Shown: one piece after another, positions 17,504 through 25,526 of the stretch
How positions within the stretch are numbered: position 1 is the first letter of the stretch
How the letters are laid out: each line of letters opens with the position of its first letter
DNA from: Streptomyces sp. NBC_01283
GTDB lineage: Bacteria; Actinomycetota; Actinomycetes; Streptomycetales; Streptomycetaceae
NCBI RefSeq assembly: GCF_041435335.1
Contig: NZ_CP108430.1
Coordinates: forward strand, 3,268,501 to 3,332,500
Length of the DNA stretch: 64,000 nucleotides
Reading direction: 5' to 3'
Program-made: the position numbers and the translations under genes
Notes under the pieces: generated by a model
What the model saw: the letters and a program-made list of their open reading frames with translations, nothing else
What the model was told of the DNA's origin: nothing
Databases searched by the model: none

Positions 17504-17782
17504 GTGAAGAGCGAAGAGACCCCCTTCGTGGGTGGCCCCCTGGACGGCCGCGTACTGCCCATCCTGCTGGGCCCGACCGGCCACCCCCCGAAGGTGTACC
17601 GGGTCCCGGTGCCGGACGAGGCGGGCGGCCCGCCGACCGTGCTCGTGTACCGCAGGGTGGCCAGGGCCGCGGGGAAGCGGTTCGGGCTGCATCCGGGCTG
17701 GAAGTTCGAGTACGACCCCGAGGGCGACAAGGCCGGGTCCGGCCTGAAGTGGCCGTGGTCGAAGCCGGGCGGGGCGGGCTGA
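17504..17782 (+). CDS. Small conserved actinobacterial protein, function unknown
   Basis: A 92-residue protein starting at GTG 11 bases after the TetR stop. It contains FVGGPLDGRVLPIL near the N-terminus and YRRVARAAGKRFGLHPGW near the C-terminus. The GGPLDG start is seen in several small Streptomyces proteins, but I cannot assign a function. It has no signal or membrane segment and is probably co-transcribed with the TetR gene. Confidence 0.6.
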   Translation: MKSEETPFVGGPLDGRVLPILLGPTGHPPKVYRVPVPDEAGGPPTVLVYRRVARAAGKRFGLHPGWKFEYDPEGDKAGSGLKWPWSKPGGAG

Positions 17783-17932
17783 GGGCCGCCTCGGCAAGGG
17801 CGACGCGCCGTGGGGCCCTGGACGAGTGACCGCATTGCGCCAACCCGCGCACCTTCCGGAGGCGGGCCGCGCCGGGGCGGCCGATGCTCGCGGTGCGGGG
17901 CGGAGCCGCCGCCGCGCGCCGGAGGTGATGGC

Positions 17933-19099
17933 ATGTCAGGCAGGCTGCTGCGATGGGTGTGTACGGGTGCGGTGGTCGGCGCGTTGCTCGCGCCCGCTTC
18001 CCCCGCGTACGCCGTCCCGGGGCCCGACGGCACCGGGGAGCGCCCGGTCTCCGAGCTCCTGACGGACCTCCAGGAGCTGTACCGGAAGGCCGAGGAGTCG
18101 ACGGAGACATACAACGCGACCGCGGAGAAGCTGAAGGACCAGCGCGCCGAGGTCACCCGGCTGAACGCCGGCCTGGCCCGCGCCCGGACCTCGCTGCGCG
18201 ACAGCCGGGGCGCGGCGGGCCGCTTCGTCCGCCAGCAGTACCAGGGCACGTCCCAGATCTCCCCCTACGTACGCCTCCTCCTCGCCCGCAACGCGCAGCA
18301 GGCCCTCGACCAGGGGCATGTGATCGGGCGGGCGGCGGCGGAGCGGGCCGCGACGGTGAAGCGGCTCGTCGGCGGCGAGAAGACGGCGTCCGAGCTGGCG
18401 GCCAGGGCGAAGAGTGCCCTGGAGACCCAACTGGCGCTCGCCGCGCGGCAGAAGGAGGCGCGGGACACGGTCAAGGGGCAGCTCAAGGAGGTCGAGGAGC
18501 TGCTCGCCGGGCTGAGCACGGAGCAGCTGGCGGAGCTGGCACGGGCCGAGGAGGAGGGGATGGCGGCTGCGCAGCGGAAGTTCCTGGCGTCGGGCTCGCT
18601 GAGCGGCTCCGCGGGCTCCGCCGGGTCCGCGCCGTCACGGCCGCCGTCCCGGCGGGGGGACGAGGCCCTCGACTACGCCGTGCGGCAGATCGGGAAGCCG
18701 TACAAGTGGGGCGCCGAGGGGCCCAAGGCCTTCGACTGCTCGGGGCTCACCTCGCGGGCGTGGGCGGCGGCGGGCAAGGAGATTCCCCGTACGTCGCAGG
18801 AGCAGTGGGCGAAGCTGCGGCGGGTCTCGCTGCGGAAGCTGCGGCCGGGCGACCTGATCGTCTACTTCCCCAAGGCCACACATGTGGCGCTGTACCTGGG
18901 TGACGGCATGGTGATCCAGGCACCCCGCCCCGGAGCCCGCGTCAAGGTCTCCCCCATCGCGGCAAACCCCCTCCTGGGAGCAGTACGCCCCGACCCGTCG
19001 GCAAAGCCCATGAAGAACTACACCCCGCCAAAGCTGCCCCGCGGGGCACGAAAGGGCGGCGACACGGGCAACAACCGGGCGGCGGCACCCCGGCGCTAA
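17933..19099 (+). CDS. Secreted NlpC/P60 peptidoglycan hydrolase
   Basis: A 388-residue protein. The ATG at 17933 has an ideal GGAGGTG site nine bases upstream. A signal peptide (cleavage after AYA, about residue 25) is followed by a long coiled coil (residues 40-215) like that of RipA-type hydrolases. The C-terminal NlpC/P60 domain has the catalytic Cys in KAFDCSGLTSRAW, with the His in KATHVALYLG. It should cut the stem peptide (D-Glu to diamino acid bond). The tail is Pro/Arg-rich. The final codons overlap the convergent membrane-protein gene by four bases. Confidence 0.92.
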   Translation: MSGRLLRWVCTGAVVGALLAPASPAYAVPGPDGTGERPVSELLTDLQELYRKAEESTETYNATAEKLKDQRAEVTRLNAGLARARTSLRDSRGAAGRFVRQQYQGTSQISPYVRLLLARNAQQALDQGHVIGRAAAERAATVKRLVGGEKTASELAARAKSALETQLALAARQKEARDTVKGQLKEVEELLAGLSTEQLAELARAEEEGMAAAQRKFLASGSLSGSAGSAGSAPSRPPSRRGDEALDYAVRQIGKPYKWGAEGPKAFDCSGLTSRAWAAAGKEIPRTSQEQWAKLRRVSLRKLRPGDLIVYFPKATHVALYLGDGMVIQAPRPGARVKVSPIAANPLLGAVRPDPSAKPMKNYTPPKLPRGARKGGDTGNNRAAAPRR

Positions 19100-19635
19100 C
19101 GCCGGCGGCCGTCCCGACTCTCCTGCCGGTGGGATCTCAGGTCACGGTAGAACCGGGTGCTCCGCCTGACACCCTTGACGACGGCCATCGCGTGCCCACC
19201 GATCGAAATGATCATCCTGATCATGGGCACCGACATGACCCAGGCGAATCCCAGCACCAGCGCCGCGAGGCAGAAGGCGGCCTGGAGAGGGACAGGGCCC
19301 TCCTGGGGAATGGCGAGCCAACGCAGCACCAGCACTTCCGCGCCGAGCAGGAGGCAGCCCACACCGACGGCAGAGGCGACGTAAAGCATCACGAAGACGT
19401 CCGCGACCGCGTGTCGCCCCGACTGGCTGATCGCCACGCCAACCGCTTCCACCTGAGGCCCGGTCGGGGGCTGCTCAGTGGAGTACAGATCGTCGATCAG
19501 CCCCTGCTGCCGACCCAGCCGCTCAAAGACGGAGCGGACTGTCCCAGTCCGGCTGCCTATCTCCAGTACGGCGACCAGCAGGATGACAGGCGCCTCCCCA
19601 GCCACAGTGGCCGCGAACGTCTCACTCATCCTCAT
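19096..19635 (-). CDS. Hypothetical membrane protein next to the integration junction
   Basis: A protein of about 179 residues with four hydrophobic segments: an N-terminal helix (ILLVAVLEIG), then a pair (VMLYVASAVGVGCLLLGAE and AAFCLAALVLGFAWVMSVPM) and a weaker one (MIRMIISIGGHAMAVV). A basic tail ends in SHRQESRDGRRR. I do not recognise the family. ATG 19635 and ATG 19629 are equally possible starts. It is the first chromosomal gene beyond the left element junction, so before integration it lay directly downstream of the flavoprotein gene. A CGACA-N4-TGTCG inverted repeat overlaps its start region. Confidence 0.5.
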   Translation of the reverse strand: MRMSETFAATVAGEAPVILLVAVLEIGSRTGTVRSVFERLGRQQGLIDDLYSTEQPPTGPQVEAVGVAISQSGRHAVADVFVMLYVASAVGVGCLLLGAEVLVLRWLAIPQEGPVPLQAAFCLAALVLGFAWVMSVPMIRMIISIGGHAMAVVKGVRRSTRFYRDLRSHRQESRDGRRR

Positions 19636-19703
19636 TCGACAAGTGTGTCGCAACCCTTGCGCCGCCCAAGGGAGTTCAGCGCAAGGGGATCAGCTGCGGG
19701 CCG

Positions 19704-19757
19704 TCAGCTGCCGGAGATGGAGGCCAGGTACGCGCCCGTCTTCTCCGGGTCAGAGAA
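19704..19757 (-). pseudogene. Left junction (attL): displaced native 3' end of the flavoprotein gene
   Basis: On the minus strand this segment encodes DPEKTGAYLASISGS and a TGA stop. The intact gene at 35303 ends DPEKTDAYLASLSGA and stop. Blocks of 15 (19720-19734) and 17 bases (19736-19752) are identical to 35319-35333 and 35335-35351, with a single mismatch between them. The rest of the native gene is at the other junction. I infer that the element inserted here and that this is the orphaned original end of the gene. Confidence 0.85.
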
Positions 19758-19819
19758 AACGGCCCCCAACCCGTCAGGCTCCCTACCAGCAGGTTTCCCC
19801 TAACTGGCAGGCCCATGAC

Positions 19820-19844
19820 GGGCCGTGGGCCGTCTGTGGGCCGT
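19820..19844. promoter_or_regulatory. Candidate integrase arm-type sites, left end
   Basis: GGGCCGT occurs at 19820, 19827 and 19838. An 18-base stretch, 19827-19844, is repeated exactly at 35219-35236 near the other junction. Repeats just inside both ends of an element are typical binding sites for the N-terminal domain of tyrosine integrases. The sites overlap the stop codon of int. Confidence 0.55.
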
Positions 19845-21088
19845 CAAAGCGATCGAGAGGCACTGTCGTAGACGGTCGCGATGGCCTTCCGAGTCCGCTC
19901 CCGGCTACTCGGCATGAGGTGGGCGTAGATCCTCAGCGTCAGGGCCGCGTTGCTGTGTCCAAGGTACTCACTGACGGCCTTGATGTTCTCCCCACCATCT
20001 AGGAGCGCCGAGGCGTAGAAGTGCCTCAGTGCGTGCATGCCGTGCTCGCGTGCCGCCGCGTAGTCGTCGCCCTTCGTCTCTGGCTCGGGAATGACTCCTG
20101 CCTTGACGAGAGCAGGCTTCCACGCGGTCTCGTTCAGGGTGGTGCGCCACACGTGGTTGCCGATGGGCGCCGTGAAGAGGATCTGACGGGTCGTCTTAGG
20201 CCCGTCAGACGTCTTCCAGGGCAGGGTGATTTCGACCGGCGGGAATTGCTTCATGTGGGCCCTGAGCGCGTCGGCCACGGGCCCTGGTAGGGGAACGTCC
20301 CGTGTCTTGCCGCCCTTGGGGAGAGCGAAGACAGGCTTACTTCCGCTGAGCTTGAGCTGTTGCACCACGTGCAGCGTGTCCGCTTCGAAGTCGATTGCGT
20401 CCACCGCGATGCCCAAGATCTCGCCCTGCCGCATCCCGCATCCCGCCCCCAGGTCGGCCATTGCCTGATAGCGATCCGGCAGCGCCTCCTGCACAGCGAA
20501 TACCCGCTCAACGGACCATGGCACGACGCGCTTGGCGTCAACGGCCGGCGGTTTCACGGAGCGAGCGGAGACGGGATTGCGGCTCAGATATCCGTCGTCG
20601 ACAGCCGCGCTCAGGGCGGAGCGAACGTTCGCGTAGATGATCCGGCCGTACGAGCCAGGCACGCTCGCTTCAAGTTCCGCCACCCACTCACGAATGTGCT
20701 CCGGCTTGAACGACCCGAGCGGGCGCGACCCGATGTACGGGAAGGCGTGCAGCCTGAGTTGGGAATTCATGGACTCGATGGTGTTCGGGTCCGCCCCAAG
20801 CGTGCTCAGCCACTTCTCCGTGTACTGCTGAAAGGTCTTCTTGGCCGCGCGCGGGTCGACGTACTGCCCGCTGCCCATGTCGGCCTCGGTGTTGCTCAGC
20901 CACTTCTCGGCGAGGCGCTTCTGACCGTCACGGAAGCTCTTGGACTTCTCGGTGCCGTCGGGGCCTACGTAGCGCGCCCGATAGCGCAGCCCCTTGCCGT
21001 GTCGGTCGGTCTTGACGCGGGTTGTCTTGCCGTCGGCGTCGGTCTCGTTCTCGGTCTTGAACCAGCGGTCTTGGATGTGGCCAGCCAC
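19844..21088 (-). CDS. int: Tyrosine site-specific recombinase (integrase)
   Basis: A 414-residue phage-type integrase. The catalytic set is complete: Arg220 (GCGMRQGE), a Lys in the beta-hairpin LPKGGKTRDVPL, His352-x-x-Arg355 (HALRHFYAS), His378 (LGHSN) and the nucleophile Tyr388 (RIYAHL). An N-terminal arm-binding domain (KGLRYRARYVGPDG) and a SAM-like core-binding domain (residues 82-165) precede it. Translation starts at GTG 21088. It should recombine attP with the 3' end of the flavoprotein gene. It lies beside the left junction, with xis directly upstream, as in pSAM2-type elements. Confidence 0.95.
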   Translation of the reverse strand: MAGHIQDRWFKTENETDADGKTTRVKTDRHGKGLRYRARYVGPDGTEKSKSFRDGQKRLAEKWLSNTEADMGSGQYVDPRAAKKTFQQYTEKWLSTLGADPNTIESMNSQLRLHAFPYIGSRPLGSFKPEHIREWVAELEASVPGSYGRIIYANVRSALSAAVDDGYLSRNPVSARSVKPPAVDAKRVVPWSVERVFAVQEALPDRYQAMADLGAGCGMRQGEILGIAVDAIDFEADTLHVVQQLKLSGSKPVFALPKGGKTRDVPLPGPVADALRAHMKQFPPVEITLPWKTSDGPKTTRQILFTAPIGNHVWRTTLNETAWKPALVKAGVIPEPETKGDDYAAAREHGMHALRHFYASALLDGGENIKAVSEYLGHSNAALTLRIYAHLMPSSRERTRKAIATVYDSASRSL

Positions 21089-21116
21089 GGGCGGGGTTCC
21101 CTTCTCAAAACGAGGA

Positions 21117-21143
21117 AGGGAGGGCCACGGTGTGGCCCTCCCT
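21117..21143 (-). terminator. Hairpin between xis and int
   Basis: AGGGAGGGCCAC at 21117-21128 pairs perfectly with 21132-21143, leaving a three-base loop. It sits in the 86-base gap between the xis stop and the int start. It could terminate or attenuate transcription and so lower integrase relative to excisionase. Confidence 0.6.
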
Positions 21144-21174
21144 GGGGTGTTGAGTCGCGCTCAGGAGTACGTAG

Positions 21175-21411
21175 TCAGGCGGCGTCCTCATCCGCCATGC
21201 GTTCCCTGGCCCAGTCGTGGACGGCGGCGGGGTCGTAGCGGATGTACTTGCCGACGCGGAAGCCGGGCGGGCCTGTGCGCTTCTTGCGCCACTGGTAGAC
21301 GGTCTCCTTGGGCACCTTGAATATCTCGGCGATGTCGTCGGGGGTGAGATAGCGGTCCGGGAGCCCGGCCCGGAGCGTCGCGCGGGGGTCGTTCGTCGTG
21401 GACGTGGCCAC
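21175..21411 (-). CDS. xis: Excisionase (MerR-like winged HTH, AlpA/Xis type)
   Basis: A protein of 78 residues if translation starts at GTG 21411, which has GAGGAGG five bases upstream. A longer frame from ATG 21468 has no site. The HTH is YLTPDDIAEIFKVPKETVYQ followed by the wing GFRVGKYIRYDPAAVHDW, the standard pattern of helix-turn-helix domain 17 excisionases. It bends attachment-site DNA and directs the integrase towards excision. It is encoded upstream of int on the same strand. Confidence 0.93.
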   Translation of the reverse strand: MATSTTNDPRATLRAGLPDRYLTPDDIAEIFKVPKETVYQWRKKRTGPPGFRVGKYIRYDPAAVHDWARERMADEDAA

Positions 21412-21449
21412 GGGTCCTCCTCGGCTAGCTACCGATTGCGGGGTGGTGA

Positions 21450-21740
21450 GCCGCCGCAGAAACCGCATAAACCCTGGCGGTCGTCCTGACCAGCGCGTTC
21501 ATGCTGCGTGTTTGTGCGGTGGGGGGTCCCGCAGAAACCCGCGAAATTCCGCAATATTCAGCGGCCCGCTCGGGTGGCCGGGTGAGGGCGCAGAAGGGCC
21601 GGGATTTTTGCGGAATTACCTGGGGTTTGTGCGGCGGGACCCCACCGGGCGTGGGCACAGAGAGTTGCCGCAGGTCAGCGGCGGGGCCCGGGTATTTCTG
21701 CGTTTCTGCGGTTTGTGCGGGCGGGGTCGGACACCTGCGG
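21450..21740. other. Candidate origin or control region: long imperfect inverted repeat with TTTGTGCGG repeats
   Basis: The 333 bases between the DUF3987 gene and xis hold no gene. Segments 21519-21553 and 21608-21644 form a long imperfect inverted repeat (arms contain GGGGTCCCGC and ATTCCGCAA) around a loop of about 54 bases. GTTTGTGCGG occurs three times (near 21510, 21625 and 21711), with related CCGCAGAAAC copies near 21455 and 21530. Iterated sequence plus dyad symmetry beside the replication genes suggests the replication origin. An operator for xis-int is the alternative. Confidence 0.5.
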
Positions 21741-21744
21741 GCGC

Positions 21745-23292
21745 TCACGCCTCGGTCTCCCGCAGGGCGGGGTGGAGGCGGTAGCGGGGTGCGGGTGGTC
21801 GCCCACGTGCCCCGGTGCGCTCGGGCTGGTAGCTGCGGAGATAGCCGTGCTCTTCGAGCAGCGCGGTCGCCGGTTCGAGATCGGCGACGTTGGGGAACTC
21901 GCTGCGGGACAGCTTGGTGAACAGATCCCGGCGGCTGACGTCCTCCCAGCCGCCCGCCCGCAGCGCTTCGAGTACGGCGCGGGCGCGGCCCACGGTGGGA
22001 TCGGCGCCCATGACGTCGAAGACAGCGAGCGCGTGAGCGGTGAAGTACTCCCCCAGCGTGATCGCGTTGCTCATGGTGGCCTCGGTGACCGGCGTGGTGT
22101 GGCCACGATCGAGGTGCTCTGCCAGGTGCAGGAGAGCGGCCATGCGGGCAACGGCTCCGGCGAGTTTGCCCGCCCAGTTGGAAATGTGCCCCAACGCACC
22201 GCCACGCGCCCTGAGTTGGGGCTCTACGCGCTTCTGGTAGCCGATGAGGGCTTGATCTGCCTCGGGGCTGAGCTGAATGACCGCCGGGTCGGTCCACTCC
22301 GCCAGAGACAGCGTGAGGGCGACGACGTTGCGCTCATAGGTCGCGCGGGTCTCCTCCGGGATCGGATCAGTGATGATCTCCCGCTCTCCCACCAGGGAGG
22401 TGGGCAGCGAGTACAGGAAGCGGGCCAGCAGCCCGCGTCCATCGAACCCCTTCACCTTGGCAATGTCGCGCAACACGTCGGGCTGCACGGCCAGGCCGAT
22501 GGTGAGCGCGGGGTGGTCGATGTACTCGCGGCGGGTCTGCCGGTTGACCCGCAGCCGGTCCCCGGCATGGCCTTTGAGGAAGACCTCCATGTTCGGGGCG
22601 CCGGAGTAGCGTCCGGCGATGATGTCGAAGATCCCGCCCTCGGCCGACATCACCGCGAGGCGACCACCCTGCTCGGCAATGAGCGAGGTGACCGTCTCAG
22701 AGGTGGAGTCGTCGGCCAGGAGCAGCGGTTCGACCGGAACGGCTACCGATTCGGCGGTCTGCGCGAGCCCGATGGCCTCGGCTACCAGCTCCTCGCGCTT
22801 GCCGCCCTCGGCATTCACGGCTTTGGCTGCGGCCTTGTCAGCTGCTTCCTTGGCCAGGCGGGCGGTCAGGGCCGCTTCGACGATGGCGGGCGCCATGGTC
22901 GCCTTGAGCTGCTTCTCGGCCTCGTACAGCGGGTCGGTGAGCAGGGCGAAGACGGCTGACTTGCGGTTGGCCGGGGGCAGTGCGCAGACCACGAACAGGT
23001 TCGTGGGCTCACGCCAGTTGCCCCGCACGTGAACGACCGCACGTCCGCCGGACGCAGTGGCCAGGGTGGACAGGGCCACGGAGCCCGCAAGGTCGATGGG
23101 CGTCTGGGTCTCCTCCGCGACGGCTGTCACGAACTCCCGCAGCCAGGCGGGGAAGACGTGCGCGGGGAAGACGGGAAGCTCACGTCGCCCGGTGAGCGGG
23201 ATGGGTTCTTCCCACGGGGTTTCGGTGGGCGCCGGTTCGTCAGTGAGGTCCTGTCCGGCCCACAGGTCGGTGTCCACAGGCTGTGCGCTCAT
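21745..23292 (-). CDS. DUF3987 domain protein (replication partner of Prim-Pol)
   Basis: A 515-residue protein. The N-terminal half has IDLAGSVALSTLATASGGRA and a P-loop-like ALPPANRKSAVFALL. The middle has MSAEGGIFDIIAGRYSG and YIDHPALTIGLAVQPDVLRD. These are DUF3987 signatures. Such proteins resemble helicase-like ATPases and commonly follow Prim-Pol proteins in plasmids, phages and AICEs. The likely role is loading or unwinding during element replication. The last 100 residues look like a winged-helix tail. Its start overlaps the preceding small gene by four bases (ATGA). Confidence 0.85.
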   Translation of the reverse strand: MSAQPVDTDLWAGQDLTDEPAPTETPWEEPIPLTGRRELPVFPAHVFPAWLREFVTAVAEETQTPIDLAGSVALSTLATASGGRAVVHVRGNWREPTNLFVVCALPPANRKSAVFALLTDPLYEAEKQLKATMAPAIVEAALTARLAKEAADKAAAKAVNAEGGKREELVAEAIGLAQTAESVAVPVEPLLLADDSTSETVTSLIAEQGGRLAVMSAEGGIFDIIAGRYSGAPNMEVFLKGHAGDRLRVNRQTRREYIDHPALTIGLAVQPDVLRDIAKVKGFDGRGLLARFLYSLPTSLVGEREIITDPIPEETRATYERNVVALTLSLAEWTDPAVIQLSPEADQALIGYQKRVEPQLRARGGALGHISNWAGKLAGAVARMAALLHLAEHLDRGHTTPVTEATMSNAITLGEYFTAHALAVFDVMGADPTVGRARAVLEALRAGGWEDVSRRDLFTKLSRSEFPNVADLEPATALLEEHGYLRSYQPERTGARGRPPAPRYRLHPALRETEA

Positions 23293-23462
23293 GAGGTCCT
23301 CCCCTCCTGCGGGTCAGAGCGAAGAGCTGAAAGGGCGCCCTTGCGGGCGGCGACCTTCGCCACGCCAGCGGCCGTCGGGGGAACGGCCGGTGGGGCGGCG
23401 CAGGGTGAACGGGTGGTGAGGGGAGGGCTTTTCAGGGGTTCGGGGGTGGGGGTGGTGCTCAT
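23289..23462 (-). CDS. Small Pro/Ala-rich protein, translationally coupled
   Basis: A 57-residue frame that starts inside the Prim-Pol stop codon (ATGA) and ends inside the DUF3987 start codon (ATGA), with GGAGG in front. The N-terminal half is Pro/Thr-rich (STTPTPEPLKSPPLTTR). The C-terminal half is basic (VAKVAARKGALSAL). The family is unknown. The perfect double overlap in a replication operon is the main reason to believe it is made. Confidence 0.55.
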   Translation of the reverse strand: MSTTPTPEPLKSPPLTTRSPCAAPPAVPPTAAGVAKVAARKGALSALRSDPQEGRTS

Positions 23463-24361
23463 GCCGTCCTCCGGGGCTGGCACGTGCGGATGGCCCAGTT
23501 CAGAGCGCTGCGCAGAGTGGCGCGGCACTGGGAGGCCGGGAGTCCGGTGGACTCGCCCGAGAGCTGAAAAGCCTGCTCCACCTCGTGGCGGGGGATGTCG
23601 CCCCAGGCCACGAAGCGGCCCATGGCGCGGGCGGCCTTGAACAGGGTCTCCTCGCGCTTGCCTTCCGGCGCGGCCTCGATGGCGGCGCGTTCGCGGTCCA
23701 AGGCGACCTGCGCACAGCGGGTTCCGTGCCGGGGCACGTTCAGCGGGAGGGGGCCTGCGGGCCGCTGGCGGGGCGTGAGAGCGTCCCGGAGCCAGCCTGG
23801 CAAGGCAAGTACCGGGGCGTCATCGAGGACCGTGTACGAGCCGTACGGCGTGGTGCTGCCGGGAGCGACCACGTACCCGCCCCACGCACGGGTGTCGACC
23901 TTGGGCGCCAAGGTCTCCTTCGTGTTGTGCAGGCGCACCCCGTCGGGGGCGGTGAAGTACAGGTGCTCCCCGCCGCTCGCGGTCCGCACCCGGTAGGTAG
24001 CAGGGACAGCCTGTCCGGAGCGCTCGCAGAGCGCCGCAAAGGTCGTCACGCCGCTAGGCGTGCCCTTCGGGTCCTTGGCCTTGGGCATGTCGAGATCGAC
24101 GACGACCAGACCGGAGGGGCCGGTGGCGATGCCGATGTTGAACGGGCGCGTGGCCCATGCGGTGTGGATGCGGGCGGGGTCGCGGGTGGCGCGCTGCTCG
24201 AACTTACGGTGCCCGTCGGCGCACTCGCCGGTACCGGGGCAACGGGTCTCGCCGTGCAGGGCGGGCGGCTTGTCGCCGACGCGCAGGGGGAAGACGTGCC
24301 AGCCGCGTGCTGCGGCATGGAGCGCTGCGGAGAGCAGCGCGGGAGGGCAGGCAGGTGTCAT
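23459..24361 (-). CDS. Bifunctional DNA primase/polymerase (Prim-Pol) replication protein, RepPP type
   Basis: A 300-residue protein from ATG 24361 with AGGAG upstream. The Prim-Pol core has GWHVFPLRVGDKPP near the N-terminus, GIATGPSGLVVVDLDMP with the metal-binding Asp-x-Asp, and TASGGEHLYFTAPDG with the conserved His. A glycine-rich GGYVVAPGS segment follows. Prim-Pol proteins make primers and extend them. In AICEs one class of replication initiator (RepPP) is of this kind. A C-terminal helical region (AAIEAAPEGKREETLFKAAR) resembles the PriCT-like part. It heads an operon with the 57-residue and DUF3987 genes. Confidence 0.9.
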   Translation of the reverse strand: MTPACPPALLSAALHAAARGWHVFPLRVGDKPPALHGETRCPGTGECADGHRKFEQRATRDPARIHTAWATRPFNIGIATGPSGLVVVDLDMPKAKDPKGTPSGVTTFAALCERSGQAVPATYRVRTASGGEHLYFTAPDGVRLHNTKETLAPKVDTRAWGGYVVAPGSTTPYGSYTVLDDAPVLALPGWLRDALTPRQRPAGPLPLNVPRHGTRCAQVALDRERAAIEAAPEGKREETLFKAARAMGRFVAWGDIPRHEVEQAFQLSGESTGLPASQCRATLRSALNWAIRTCQPRRTA

Positions 24362-24399
24362 GCTGGGGTTTCTCCTGTTTCTCTCGAAGGGACGGAGAG

Positions 24400-24441
24400 C
24401 CGAGGCGGTCGCGGTCTTTTGGTGAGAGGCGACCGCCTCGG
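24400..24441 (-). promoter_or_regulatory. Element hairpin, copy 1 (before the Prim-Pol gene)
   Basis: A 13-base-pair perfect stem (24400-24412 with 24429-24441) has a 16-base loop. On the transcribed strand the loop reads CTCTCACCAAAAGACC. It starts 7 bases after the lipoprotein stop and lies 39 bases before the Prim-Pol start. It shares its loop with copies at 30221 and 31568, and more distantly at 28185. Confidence 0.7.
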
Positions 24442-24447
24442 GCGTAG

Positions 24448-24708
24448 CTACTGGCCTTCGGTGCAGGCGGGGTAGGGATCGCCGACAGCGCACTTGTCGT
24501 AGTCGCTGATCAGGACCTGGAAGGGCTTGCGTTCGCCCTCGGCGGTTCGCACGGTCAGGAAGTAGGGGCGGCTCTTGGAAGCCGGGGGCGTCTTGTTGTC
24601 CTTGGCGACGACGACGCCGGGCGGCCCATCGGGCAGGGAGCATCCAGCGAGCGCAGTTACGGCGCTCACGGCCACGGCAACGGCGGCGATACGGGTTCGG
24701 CAGATCAT
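24448..24708 (-). CDS. Small lipoprotein of the element
   Basis: An 86-residue protein with a signal peptide and lipobox (AVTALAGCSLPDGPP, cysteine about residue 24). A mature part of about 60 residues has YFLTVRTAEGERKPFQVLIS and two more cysteines (KCAVGDPYPAC) that could form a disulphide. It should sit on the cell surface. A role in mating contact or exclusion is possible but unproven. The start overlaps the upstream stop codon (ATGA). A longer frame upstream is only an out-of-phase extension. Confidence 0.7.
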   Translation of the reverse strand: MICRTRIAAVAVAVSAVTALAGCSLPDGPPGVVVAKDNKTPPASKSRPYFLTVRTAEGERKPFQVLISDYDKCAVGDPYPACTEGQ

Positions 24709-25319
24709 GCGGCGTCCTCCTTGGTGATCTCGGCGGCGGGGAGTTCGGGCAGTCCCGCACGGCTGAGCGCGGCGGGGTCGTAGCCGGGCAGGGCGGCTCG
24801 GGTGAGCAGCGCGGTGGCGAGCTGCTCGGCATACGCCGCTCCGGCGCGGGCGGATTCGATCTGTGCTCCGGCCCGCAGCGCTTCGACGCGTTCCACGTGG
24901 GCGTGCTCCTCGCGGCGCCCGCTCGTGTGCCGCTCGTGCGCGAGGCGCTCGCGGCGGTCGGTGCGCCAGTAGCGGGCCGCGAGCCCGTAGGCGACGGCGG
25001 TGGCCAGCACCCACAGCAGGAGCGGCAGGGACAGACCGTCGGAGTACCCGGCGACCCCGGCGAAGGCCAGGGCGCCGGAGGTGGCGAACGCGGTCCCGGC
25101 GATGACGCGGTCACCGGCGAAGCCGACCGAAGCGAAAGTGCCGGCCGCTCCGGCGGCGAGGGCGAGAACGGTCATCAAGGCGGCGTTACCGATGCTGTGT
25201 TCGGCGCCGTCGGCGTTCCAGATGCGGGCCAGGATCAGCACGGTCGAGGTGGCCAGTGCGGGCGCGGCTTTGGGGGCGATGATGGCCAGCCAGTGCCGGG
25301 CGATGATCTGTTCGTTCAT
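24705..25319 (-). CDS. Multi-helix membrane protein of the element (Spd-like)
   Basis: A 204-residue protein from ATG 25319 with GGAGG upstream. It has about four membrane helices in residues 20-125 (for example AALMTVLALAAGAAGTFASV and LSLPLLLWVLATAVAYGLAA). A charged cytoplasmic helix (WRTDRRERLAHERH, HVERVEALRAGAQIE) and an Ala/Leu-rich tail follow. It resembles membrane proteins encoded around tra genes of Streptomyces plasmids, which help spread the element between hyphal compartments (pock formation). The assignment rests on topology and neighbours. Confidence 0.65.
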   Translation of the reverse strand: MNEQIIARHWLAIIAPKAAPALATSTVLILARIWNADGAEHSIGNAALMTVLALAAGAAGTFASVGFAGDRVIAGTAFATSGALAFAGVAGYSDGLSLPLLLWVLATAVAYGLAARYWRTDRRERLAHERHTSGRREEHAHVERVEALRAGAQIESARAGAAYAEQLATALLTRAALPGYDPAALSRAGLPELPAAEITKEDAA

Positions 25320-25333
25320 GGCCGTGCCTCCGC

Positions 25334-25522
25334 TCACAGGTCGGGGATGGCGCTGATGACGGCGGTGGTGAGTTCGTTGACGGGTCCGGCCGCGCCGGTG
25401 GAGGCGAGGAAGAACCCGAACATCACGGCGATGAACGCGGAGCCGTAGCCCAGGGTCTTGCCCCGCAGGAGGAAGAACAGGATCAGTCCGTAGAGCAGGA
25501 CCAGGGAGACGGTGACGGCCAT
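25334..25522 (-). CDS. Small two-helix membrane protein
   Basis: A 62-residue protein made almost entirely of two hydrophobic helices (VSLVLLYGLILFFLL and GSAFIAVMFGFFLAST) joined by RGKTLGYG. No family is recognised. It lies between the zinc-ribbon gene (5-base gap) and the multi-helix gene in the same operon. It may be a component of the intercompartment spread machinery. Confidence 0.6.
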   Translation of the reverse strand: MAVTVSLVLLYGLILFFLLRGKTLGYGSAFIAVMFGFFLASTGAAGPVNELTTAVISAIPDL

Positions 25523-25526
25523 CGGG

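Noticed and set aside
24709..25014. Upstream extension of the small lipoprotein
   Set aside because: It lies fully inside the multi-helix gene in another frame. The signal peptide and lipobox start normally at 24708.
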